Shown here: positions 26,914-37,479 of the stretch, in pieces | How the letters are laid out: every line of letters begins with the position of its first letter | Numbering within the stretch: the first letter of the stretch is position 1 | Origin: Diprion similis | Taxonomy: Eukaryota; Arthropoda; Insecta; Hymenoptera; Diprionidae | Length of the DNA: 64,000 nt | NCBI RefSeq assembly: GCF_021155765.1 | Contig: NC_060107.1 | Span: forward strand, 8,418,501-8,482,500 | Reading direction: 5' to 3' | Notes under the pieces: generated by a model | The model's database searches: none | What the model saw: only the letters and a program-made list of their open reading frames with translations | What the model was told of the DNA's origin: nothing | Position numbers and translations under genes: made by a program

Positions 26914-27367
26914 GGGCGGGGTTGAAATTCCGAATTTGAAAAGTTCCGAAGCGCCAAATTCCGAATTTTTTGGTGATTGCAACTTGAAGTACAAAAAACA
27001 AACTTTGACGAAACATCAAAGTTTCAAATGGCCCGAAAGCTGACGCTCAGAGTTCCGAAAGTGAGGAAAAATGAGAAAATTTAAAAATCTGAAACATTGA
27101 AATTGCGGGTGATCCAAGATTTTCAGCTCCGCGAATTTCGGGCTTGATGGAATTTCCGTACTTCGATTTTCTCTTTGTTTTTGGATTTTCGATATTTTTA
27201 CGTTCGGAATCCCGGTCATTCCGATTTTCAGAAGTTTGAGCCGTCGGCTTTCCGACTATTCGAAACTTTGTTGTTCCGTAAAAGTTTGATTTCCTTACTT
27301 CAAAAGATTCGCCACGAAATAATTCTTTTTTCGAACTTTTCAAACTCGCAACTTCAACACCACCCCT
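26914..27367. mobile_element. Dispersed inverted-repeat element, copy 2
   Basis: The element is about 454 bp with ends GGGGTTGAAATTCC and, inverted, GGGGTGGTGTTGAAG. Both are followed by a TTTGAAAAGTTC block. It is related along most of its length to copy 1 at 16987-17346 and carries about 100 bp of extra internal sequence. It begins about 80 bp after the stop of the glycosyltransferase gene, so it may form part of that gene's 3' untranslated region. Confidence 0.65.
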
Positions 27368-27998
27368 AACGTTCGACGAGTGAGCCGTTGGCTTCGAAGT
27401 TGCCACACGAGATTTTTCTTTGCCTGGAAAAATGCGGAAAAATCGATTTAAGAAATGCTAGAAATCAATGTTAAGTACCGGGATGCGAATGGCGAGTTTT
27501 GGAAATAGGGCTAATGATTCGTATACGTATGAATGTGGACAAGCATACAAGTCATTTTTTAAAATCAATATGCATTGTTTACATATCAAAATTTTAAAGC
27601 AGAAATTAACTGCTAGAAATAGAATACATATCGGTTCACCGTAATTAATTATATCAAATCTGAACGGTACCTTGAACCAAATACTGGGTTAATTTATTGT
27701 CATTCCAAAATTCAAGGCGATTTCGAGCATTGCCTATTATGGCCAAAAGTCGAATTTTTCCATCAATTGGCAAGATAACTTTCAAAGTGAGCCAGTGCTA
27801 CGATTTGAGTAGTAAATCCAAAATAACAGTAAAATTGAGAAACGTGTTTATGATCTTTAGTCTTTATATATGCACTGTAAGTGTAAAATACGTTGAGTTT
27901 TATTTATGATTATTGCAAAATTTTACGTTTTTTTACTCAATTATTTTTATTGGTAATTAAGTTACATGTAAAATAAAACGACACTACATTTTTATCAG

Positions 27999-28548
27999 CA
28001 ATAATACAGGCCTGCGATGGTTGTCCCCCGATAAAACTAAACAGTCATTTCGGTAGAAATGAGGTGCGTATCGACGAAAAAAATATTTGAACATTCTATC
28101 GGGTACATTTAACGAATTTTTTTTTCTGTTTTCTAACTACTGCTAGAGTTGGCCTTCAATTTCCGTGTCAATTATTTGTAATAATGGTAATGTTGATATT
28201 TAAATATTCATTTATCCTCACTGATTGTTGTTTATGGCGATTTTAAGTATATTTAGAGTTACGTAAGTACTCCAGAAAAAGATATCATAAGTTTTTTTGA
28301 TTTATCTAATCTCTTAAGTATTGTCTAAAGCTAATGCTGTTCATTTTATAACTAAGCGTTCAGTTTAATATTAATTACATTTGATTTTTTCATAAAAGTT
28401 GTTGAAATATCTCGAAATATGCATATCTTGCGAAAAAAAAAAGAAAACTAGCGCTATATTTTAATTCAACATACTTAAATACCTAAAAAAAAATCATTAT
28501 TATTTTAAGAGGAAATTAAAATTTACATTTCGCAGGCCTGTGTTATTG
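27999..28548. mobile_element. MITE with 19-bp terminal inverted repeats
   Basis: CAATAATACAGGCCTGCGA at 27999-28017 is repeated inverted at 28530-28548 with one mismatch. The 550-bp interior is very AT-rich and non-coding. I could not find a convincing target duplication. The CAGGCCTGC core resembles hAT-type ends, but the class is open. Confidence 0.6.
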
Positions 28549-29039
28549 ACACCTGAACAAATGTCACTTGCTACTCAATCTATGGTCAGATTTTAAAATT
28601 GTCCGTATAATATTAATTGAAGAGAATCGAATATTCACAAATCGAATTAAAAGAAAAGAAAAAAGAAACTTCTGTCAATCATGTTACATGTGTAGTTCAT
28701 ATACTTAAATAATTTCACACTTGTCATAATTTACGTTTTAGTCAGTAAAATTCAACCCTTCAACCTTGTGGTAAGCCCTGAAACTCTAATATACGTATAC
28801 AAGTTTTCTAATGCTCAATCATTCTTATGAAATAAAATGTTTTAAACTTACCCAATTGTGTACACGCGTGTTTACCCGTGTAACTGTAGATACAACCATG
28901 CCCAGGTAAGTGTGAAAAAATTGGTTTTCTCAAATTAGAATTCACCAAAACCTACAATTCACGCGATACTCGTCATCATCGCTGGATACTGCTAGTAATA
29001 ATTCTGTGGCTCTGAAACCGAAATCAATAACGATTAACA

Positions 29040-29053
29040 GGGGGGGGGGGGGC
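29040..29053 (+). repeat. Poly-G tract
   Basis: About 12-13 consecutive G, followed by CGTAAC. Confidence 0.8.
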
Positions 29054-29424
29054 GTAACGCTCTACAAGACTAGCATATTTCAATCAATAACAACCAACAT
29101 ACCTGCAGCCTGTGAGAGTCTATGAACGTATAAAAACTAATTCTAAGTGCGAAACCTGCGAAACCTGCGAATGTGACAAAAGTTGTCCATTGACAGGCAG
29201 TCATTGTGTTCAAAGATAAGTGTTATAAATATTGCAAAAGCATTTCTATTTCTCGGGTAATCGCGTCATGACTGAACTTTGCCGCTTCTTCTACGTATAT
29301 TGATAATACGGAATTTTTATTACATGTATTCCTAGTATGTCTAACAAAGAGAAAAAGAAAGAGAATAAAAACTGGGAACGCATATGGCAATCACACTGAA
29401 CGGCTCTCCGTGGTGCCAGATTAA

Positions 29425-29953
29425 GTTTCATGTCTCATTTAGAAGTCCTACCTTTACCGACCGAGCAAACTCACGAGATTTCTTCATATATTTAATTAAC
29501 AAATGAAAATAAAGGGTTGAAATTTCGACGATGCATCGCTATTTCGTAGCGGGATTCAGGAAAGTTACTCATATCCCGAAAGTCGTTCACAGAATGTGTA
29601 ATTTTTTGACACGTGTTACTATTTTCACATTCCACATATTTCAGGGGTCAAAAAGTGCACAGTTGAAATATTTTTCCCAATTCCAGAAAGAACGAGAAGT
29701 AAAACAAACATCGTGAGTCTGTTTTTATGCAATATTGTGGTCGCTGGACGAGAACTCGGAATTACAATAATGTCGTAAGTAAAAGATGCGCTCTTTTTAA
29801 CGATTTTCGGGATCTGAGTAGCTATACTGACTTCCGCTACGAAAGAGTGATGCACCGTCAAAATTTGAACCCTGTCATTTCATTTGTTAATTTAATATTG
29901 AAAGAAAACGATCAAGTTTCCTCAGTCGGTAAAGGTAGGACTGCCACATGACC
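29425..29953. mobile_element. Fold-back element, TTAA on both sides
   Basis: Inverted repeats of about 130 bp face each other. The clearest part starts AGTCCTACCTTTACCGAC at 29444 and, on the minus strand, at 29942. Matching continues through TTAATTAACAAATGAAA-like and CTTTCGTAGCGG-like blocks. TTAA lies just outside both arms (29421-29424 and 29954-29957), which would fit a piggyBac-type target, although with a weaker match near the ends. There is no coding capacity. Confidence 0.6.
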
Positions 29954-30293
29954 TTAAAATAAGAAATAGCTGACCCTTGATACGCGGATTCCCCGATATC
30001 AGCTTTTTCCTCGTCTCCTACGCGCTGGTTTAATAACATCACGTGAGGATTGCCCGACTCAAGACAGCTCGATATCTCTCATTCCATAGCCACGTGACGC
30101 TGCAGTGAAAAAAAAAAAAAATAAAAAAAAAAGTATTGTACATTCAAATGACGTTCGCGTTTGGTAACGACGAAATAAAGCACAGAGAAAAACATCTGCA
30201 TCATCGTTCAAAATTTTGAAAGCTTAAAGCCGTTGGACTTACGGTAGCAAGTAACGTCCGAACGCCTTTTTCAATTCAGGATTTCCATTTTTT

Positions 30294-30611
30294 ATGCCTG
30301 TTTCAGCCGTTGAACTGCGACGTTTGCGATATGAAATCGATGCGAGTACCGGAGAAAATGGAAAACATCGTGGCACTGACCTTTATGTCTGCAATCAGTG
30401 CAGACTCAACCAGTATGAAGGACCGTTAGGCTGCTCGTCTACCTACCATGTCATTCGTCGTTTCTACGCAGCTGGTAAATGCAATGCTGGATTTAAACAG
30501 CTGATGATGCATACCGTAGTTGAAGAAACTTGCACGCGCGTCAATTGCTTCAAAGTCCGGTGCGTCGAGTCTGGAAGAATTATAAGCCTGCAGTCGTTTT
30601 TCCGTAATTAA
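30294..30611 (+). CDS. Doubtful cysteine-rich open frame
   Basis: The frame gives 105 codons, beginning MPVSAVELRRLRY and ending SLQSFFRN, with seven cysteines in the second half (CNQC, LGC, GKC, ETC, NC, RC). A good acceptor (CTGTTTCAG) at 30306 opens a second frame, which starts LNCDVCDMKSM and runs about 40 codons to a stop near 30429. Two open frames in one place make it impossible to say which, if either, is coding. I recognise no family. Confidence 0.2.
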   Translation: MPVSAVELRRLRYEIDASTGENGKHRGTDLYVCNQCRLNQYEGPLGCSSTYHVIRRFYAAGKCNAGFKQLMMHTVVEETCTRVNCFKVRCVESGRIISLQSFFRN

Positions 30612-31004
30612 ATCGCATCGCATACGCAGGTTTGATAAGCACCTTACACCTTGAACGTCACCGTCAGCACCGTGAAGAGCCTTTGCATTTTACTGTTGGA
30701 GAATAATGAAACGGTGTTTAAATAATGCAATAATCCTGTCAATCGATACAGAGGTGAACAAGAATAGAACGCGAGATAATCTTTGGAAACCTTCGAGTTA
30801 TCTGCATTCGGTGAACCCTGGCAAAGAGAAGCGCGGCTCAGTGATACACGGTTTGTTCGAGAAGTGAATAATTCTGAAACCACCTTTCGAAAATCTCGCG
30901 AGCATGCCGAAGGATGAGTGGCACACGCTGCACAACTAATAGTCTCCATAAGACACCGTTACCAATTTACCGCAATAATGATCATCCGTAATCACCGTTG
31001 GTAG

Positions 31005-31096
31005 TTGTAATTTGGACGGTGTTCACGACCAGTGAGACCCATTCCTTCACTGGCTGGAATATCGAGCCTCGTATCGTTGAGAAGTTCGTGATCAAG
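31005..31096 (+). CDS. Exon-like block with strong donor, unidentified
   Basis: The frame reads VIWTVFTTSETHSFTGWN and then EPRIVEKFVIK up to a strong donor, AAG|GTAAGT, at 31096. Codon use is GC-ending and coding-like. There is no ATG in frame, so it would be an internal exon. A second coding-like stretch ending FVRTLLKLVNYC plus stop lies at about 31420-31511, but its acceptor is out of phase for a direct join. It may belong to a small membrane protein or to the 5' part of the acyltransferase locus. Confidence 0.25.
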
Positions 31097-32187
31097 GTAA
31101 GTTTAATAACTTCAAAATTCCAAGAGCCTAGTATCACCACGAAGTTAATCCACGTAAACGTGTTGTTGAACTTCGTGCCTGACCTCTATTGTGTACGAGA
31201 CATACTCATGTTTCGCTGACCCATCAACTCTCCTTATCTGGTCTACATCGTGCTCGTATTTACAAGGGGAATCTAAACATGCAATTGTTTATACTGCAGA
31301 GGACTGATAGTAAGCAGAGACGTTGATGGTGTCATTTCTTCTTATTATCCTGACTTTTTTTCCTCGTCGTATTGTCCGAATCCCGGGGATGATGGGACAA
31401 AACGAAATTTTATCGACAGTGAAAAGCACGTGTGTACTCAAAGTCATACTGACCGTGTTTTACCTCGTACTGTTCGTCCGCACTCTCCTAAAGCTCGTCA
31501 ATTATTGCTGAAGCAGTTTCTCGATGGCCGATAAGAGTCTCGCATGGATGAAACAAGAAGTAAAAATATAAATCAAATTCAGGGGGATGGCAGTGATGTA
31601 AGTATACGCACTCTTATCTCTTACCTAACACACGATACTCGATCATCGCTTGGCACGACTTACTTTCATTCAATATTCTTTTCGTTCTTTTATTCTTTCC
31701 CCAAAATTTGCAAATTTCTGACAAACCGTCGCCGCTCGTCGGGGTTAACAAAGTCTGAATTAGAGCTTATATTCACGTGCATTAAAGTTATTGAGGCCAT
31801 AAGTATTGTTTATAATTATAGACAGTTCCCATTAACGAGCGTTCAGCTACCCGGAGGGACATTTTTTGTCTTGCGGACGATTTATCGTGGCAGCAGTATA
31901 ACGTAGTGTTATCGCTCTTTATCCAAATACATGTTTATACTTGTATTTATACACATGCCAGATAGATGGTTAAGTGTGGACAAGATCGAGGGTCACCATC
32001 GAATGCATGTCGCTTCAGTCTGTGCCAGTCGCTTGCCTGAATTGCAATGCCATTAGATAATTATTTATTGACTCGTTCCAACTTTGAGTGAAATCGTTGA
32101 AGGTTGTTGTTTATTTGTTTGTTTTCTCTCTGAAGCTACCGGAAGTTCGGAAGGAAAAGAGGGTTATCGACTGTTCTGCACTTCGTC

Positions 32188-35004
32188 ATGGCCACGGCCT
32201 CGTTCAACCTCCTAGATTTTCTAGGTTTCCGCTTCTTCTTTTACACCGCGGTTGGATTTTTCCTATCGATTTCCGTCGCAATACCAATCCTAGTTTACTA
32301 TCCTTGTAAGTAAATTAATTAATCTCCACTTTATCTGACCTGCTCAACCCGTATCAATAAGAAACAAAATTGGTTTTAGAAAACCACTGGAAACAATTCA
32401 ATTTACATTCCGTGAATTTTGAAAACCTAATAAAAGATATTATCAAAGACATTTCTGAAACTGGATATTAAACGGAAAACAGAACTTTGTGCTACTTTTA
32501 TCAACTTGTAATTTAACATTTGTTAATCCAAGTCGTCCGAATCCGAGAAGATATGCGGCTGAATTATAATTTCAAAACGTTTATCTTCAGTCTGGTACCG
32601 TACGCAGAATTATTAATTGCTTATTATAAACTTGTGTAAACAGTGTATAAATACTCTCAATATTGGCTGATTGAAGTAATCAAATCTCTAATTATTCCAT
32701 TCCTGTACCGTACAGTTTCAAAATGGTCGAAGAAGGGCTGGCTACGGTTTGTCAAGTGGAGATATCCGAACTGGACAATCGTCGAGGAAGTATCCGTAAG
32801 AGGAACTCTGGACCAGGGAAGAAATCAGGTAACTAAACCTTGATGAACTCCGGTTGATTTCACTCTGGAACAAAGTACATACCATGAATCACTGATAATC
32901 GAGCGGATGGTTTAGCCTGACTTGCAATTGATAGAATAAATGATTAAACTGCCTGCTTATAGGGTATTTACACGCTGCTGGTACAAGGAAAGTCGATCAC
33001 AGATGGAGTTAGAAGCCACCTTCTGCAGCTGACGTCAACGAGGCCCATGTTGCGATCGGTTTTGCGAAAAATGTGGGGATTTTACGCTTGGAGACAAGTC
33101 GACGAGTTCCGGGTCGAGAATCACTTGGTAAATGCGTCGTGTTCGTTCAAAGGTAGACCGATCACGGAGTCCAATTTACAGGTAAGAGTGATGATCGAAG
33201 TTTTTGAATTGTGGAATCCGAGATGTATAATTAAGGCTGGAATTTGTTTGAACAGAAGTTCGTCAGCGACGTGACGTCGAGGTTTCTCTCGCCGAATTTC
33301 TCACCCTGGCAAGTGTTCGTCGCGACGTGTTTCCTGAACGGCGAAGAGACGAAGGTGTGTATCGTGAGAGTTCACCATCTGATACTGAGACGCGAGCACC
33401 TGACCCTGGCCGATTTTTTGCCGCTGAAATACTCGGCGGAAAATTGGGAGTACCAAGAGAGCGATTCTCCCCTGACGAATCTCTATTCCGAGCCATCAGC
33501 CCTGCCACGTTTGCACCAAATGCTCACTGAGAGTTTCAGCAACTACTGGAACGAGTTTCTATGCAACAACGACCCGGCCGAGAATCCGGCGATATTGAAG
33601 AAGTCGATCGGCGGCTTCCAATGTTTGAAAATCGGGGTGATAGTCTGGGTGTCAACGGTCAAGGAGGTCACCAGGTGCTACAAGAAGGTCGAAGGCTTCC
33701 GTTTCATCGAGATCCTCGCCATCATGCGACGAGAAGCCTCGAAGAGGAACTTTCGGGCCTCGGTAATCTTCTGGGCTTTCGTGAACATCGTAAATCCGGT
33801 GGAAATCTTCTACTCGAGTATCCACTGGATGTGGTATATATGCGTGACTCTGATCCTGAAGACGCCGATCCTCCTGATCCGCGAATTGAACGCCCTCCGT
33901 TCGTCGCAAAAGCACTTTCACCCCGACACCCTGACATCGGTATTGGCCTGCTACTTGCCCCTGGTGTTCCAGACGATCGCTGAGCTCACATCCATAGCCG
34001 CGATCGTGATAACGGCTCCGAAATTGATCCTGGAAGAGCTCTTCTTCAAGTCCTCAGAGACGAATCACTTGCAGACGATATCACTGTGCGGTAGAAAAAT
34101 CGTCGCGTGGTCCGAAGAGGTTGAGATCGAAACGATCAGCCGAATATCCAGCGTAACCGGAGCATCCGAGGCCGAGATTTTGCTCGCTGCAACCGCGGCT
34201 TCCTTCAAGGAGTACTTCAAGCAGTCGGGACTACAAACACCGTCTGAAATTCTCGTCACAGCAAAATTCGTCAGCCAGCGAGCTCTCTTCCTCAGGAATC
34301 AGGAGACCAGAGGTGTTCTATGCCTCGGACTTCCCACCAAGACTCCTCTTCTCGATGACAATCCGCTCGAGACATTGCAGGTAAGGATCGCTATCGATTT
34401 GACAAAATGACGAGAAGTAGGCACAGGAATCTGAATCCTCGATTATCGAACAGGTAATTCAAGAGAACGTCCACAAGGCGAGGTCCAAACAAAAAGCCAC
34501 CTACGCCATTTCAGCCGCCGAATCGTCGACCGGTTTGGTCTCATCTTACGTACCCTCGATCCTCCTTAAACTAGCTCTTCTTTACCTTACGAGGAGGTAC
34601 TCTCTCTCCTTGACCCATGTGGACGGCGATCTTCCCGTCGAGGGCGTTGATGCCGCCATGTATTGGCGACCTCCTCAAGGATACTGCAGTAAGCGATCGG
34701 GATAATTACATCCGAGATTAATTTCCACTATCAACTGCTAATTCTCATCCCAGTTTAACTATTATTAACGCCATTCACAGGCATGTCAGTTACGCTGCAC
34801 AGACACGGCGAGGGGGTTCGACTAGGAGTTATTGGCGACGCGATGATCGGGCCGCACCATTTCCTCATCACAAAGGCCTTCCGGAGGAGTGTCCAAGAGT
34901 TGGCAGTCACTGTTGGAGTCCCCAGGACACCGAGCAGGAGTCGAAGTCCAAGTCCAGCCAGCCCGCTGGGATCGGCGAGTCCAACCACTTCTCCGGGGTA
35001 TTAA
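32188..35004 (+). CDS. WS/DGAT-like O-acyltransferase (WSD family), complete, 6 exons, altered active-site motif
   Basis: The family (wax ester synthase/diacylglycerol acyltransferase with a DUF1298-like C-terminal part) moves acyl groups from acyl-CoA to alcohols or diacylglycerol. Exons: 32188-32305, 32716-32828, 32963-33181, 33256-34380, 34454-34688 and 34781-35004. All have GT-AG sites and matching phases, for about 677 aa. Exon 2 could instead start at 32644, also in phase, adding 24 aa. An N-terminal membrane segment follows MATASFNLLDF. The family's catalytic HHxxxDG appears as HHLILRR (about residues 190-196), keeping both histidines but losing Asp and Gly. Further hydrophobic segments lie in exon 4. 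The C-terminal end has VIGDAMIGPHHFL, as expected for the fold, then a Ser/Pro/Arg-rich tail. The frame is open upstream of the chosen ATG to a good acceptor at about 32134, so a longer N-terminus is possible. Activity is uncertain. Confidence 0.88.
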
Positions 35005-36606
35005 GTCGAAAAGTGATCAATGAGGAATTGGAATGAGGATAACCGACTCTGAGTGACGGATCAAAGAAGTGTTCAAGCGATCCCTGCACCGTCGATATAA
35101 GACCTTGCTCCCGTAGGTTGATCCTTCCATTTCCGAATTTAAAATCGGTACTGAGCCAAGGCTGTGAGTTATAACGTAAAGCGAATTATGCACCTCATTT
35201 TGCCAAACAAAGTTTTAAGCTGCACCACTTTTTTCTTAAACAACCAGTAGATAGGATGAGGTTTAAAATGTGTTTTTTAGACGGTTGATATTGTTGCATA
35301 GGTATGTGAATTAAGTTCACTGAATACTGCACGATAGTAGCTACGTTAATTTTGCGAGTAGAAGAATGGATCGCGAAAAACAATCGGTTTTTATACGTTA
35401 CTATAATCGCGTAAGTTTTATACCTTTATAGTACAATAATTGGGATTATACAATTCATTTCAATGAGTATACCTATAAGAGAAATTATGAACTCTGCATT
35501 TGCCGTTGGTCAAGAATCGTTATGAATTGGATCAGTGAAAAATCCTAAATTATATGTAATGCAGTTTTTTTACAATCCTGAAGATTCATACTTGTAATTT
35601 ATATATACCTAAATTCTATCGCCATAATAATAAGTATATATGTGTAATATTTTATTCACAGATGCAATATTGTTATACACGTTATTCAACAAATTATTTT
35701 ACTCATCTCACATGGTATATATATATATATATGTATGATGAATGTCAATTTTTATTTCATTATCATTATTTTTGATTGTTTTTTTTTCTTTATTCTATTT
35801 CCTTTTAGTTAGTTAATAACACGTTACTTTTTTGGTAACAATACGGTGACAAATTGCATTAACTGTACATAAAATTTATGGCAAAATTGCTTCGGCAATA
35901 CATTCAATATATTATATAGGTATATCTACACAGTTTATGTCAATCTGTTTGGAATGAAATATGCAACCTGCTTTAGAAGCAACGTTGGGCGAAACTCTGA
36001 TTATGGATAATCCATTACGTATATAGGAAACTTATAACCTCACAACCTAAACCTTGTGTATATCCTCGAGCTGAGTATGGACATAATTTGGCAATGATAC
36101 CTTGTCGACAGCATTGGATACATTATACAAGGTAAATTAAGGAATTAAACCAGTTTCGAAATAACACATTATGTTTGGATATTAAATTAACAATCTGTTC
36201 GTTGTTGATTAATTAATTAATAAACAGATTGAATTTTGTTTTAGTGGTTTTTGTTTTTATTATATATTGTAATGTTTTATTTTTCCTTTCGAAGGCATAA
36301 CGTTTGTAAGATTTCAAAAATTTGGTGTAGAATTCTAGTCTGTTTAAAAAGACAAGAATGGAACAAGTCAAGTATCAGCGACACTTTAATAAAATGTACG
36401 TATAGATGAAGAATAAATGAAGATTCAAAAAAACTATCGATCTCCTGACCCCGTAACGAGCTTTTTGAAGTAAACTGCTATTTAAAAAATTATCTGTTCC
36501 AAAATGGAAGATTATTTTCACGGTATAATATTGAAATATATATAGATCGAAATTTGTGTATATGAAATACAATATTATTATACGTGTACAATGTATAGGT
36601 AATATT

Positions 36607-36607
<1 letters not shown>

Positions 36608-36640
<33 letters not shown>
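36608..36640. repeat. (AT)n microsatellite
   Basis: About 16 copies of AT between the acyltransferase and transporter A genes. Confidence 0.85.
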
Positions 36641-36641
<1 letters not shown>

Positions 36642-37171
36642 GATTGAATGGATTGAAGGCAGATGCGTTATTCACTCCCTTTTATATCCTCTTCTATTTT
36701 AATTGTTAATGTATTTGGTTATCCCTATAAGCGTATAATTTGATCAACTCTCGTTTGCGCCGTCTCAAAGACGAAATAATCACTTTCTCGAACTGATTAC
36801 CAAATCAAGGTATGTGAAAAAAAAGATTACACCGTCAACATTAATATGTACTAAAATTAGTTAACACTCATTCAAATTTTATATTATATCTATGTATTAT
36901 AATACAATATAATAATAAAAGTATCCGGGCGGACATAAAATTTTTTGTCAACGAAATACAAGATAAGAAACAGTAAGAAATGTATAATAATGATTGATCG
37001 ATGCTTATTGGGTAATCGGAAATTACCGATCAGAGGTTAAGACACATGAGTATAGGCCAATTCTGTTGTAAAATAATAAAACAAAATATTTACATTCAAT
37101 CAAGAATTCGATCTAATAAAATCTATGAATAGTAATATGTACTAATACGTCCCATTCTGAACCACTCCTAT

Positions 37172-37225
37172 TTTATTTACATATCGAATGCCCGTTTGCA
37201 GCAGGCCTGCAATAATTCCTTTATT
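37172..37225 (-). terminator. Candidate poly(A) signals for transporter A
   Basis: AATAAA occurs on the minus strand at 37225-37220 and 37177-37172, about 255-310 bases after the stop at 37480. The position suits a 3' untranslated region of ordinary length. AT-rich sequence makes chance copies likely. Confidence 0.3.
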
Positions 37226-37479
37226 CGTTAAACAATAACATGACTGAGTTAGTCGTAATTTTTTTTTTTTTTTTTCCTTTTTGGTGCGTGCTTACTATCA
37301 AGTCTTACTATCAAGACACCGTATAAGATAACGACGGAAATTCACTACCTCGGAAATATGGATGGAAAACCGGATCACTGTTTCAGTCCAAATCACGCCG
37401 TGTAGATGCGAGTGTTATAAAATTGGCGATGGGCGCGAGATTTTACTGTCGTAAAACTTGAAAGGATTACAGAAGTGAC

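Larger units (their letters stand above)
35005..37479. other. Convergent intergenic region
   Basis: The acyltransferase gene (plus) and transporter A (minus) end towards each other here. The sequence is very AT-rich. AATAAA occurs on the plus strand at 36220-36225, 36388-36393 and 36412-36417, but none is close to the acyltransferase stop. No gene seen. Confidence 0.5.

Noticed and set aside
33263..33983. Frames of 70-140 codons in other phases and on the minus strand inside acyltransferase exon 4
   Set aside because: They are shadows of a GC-richer real exon. Only the frame used fits the splice phases and family motifs.
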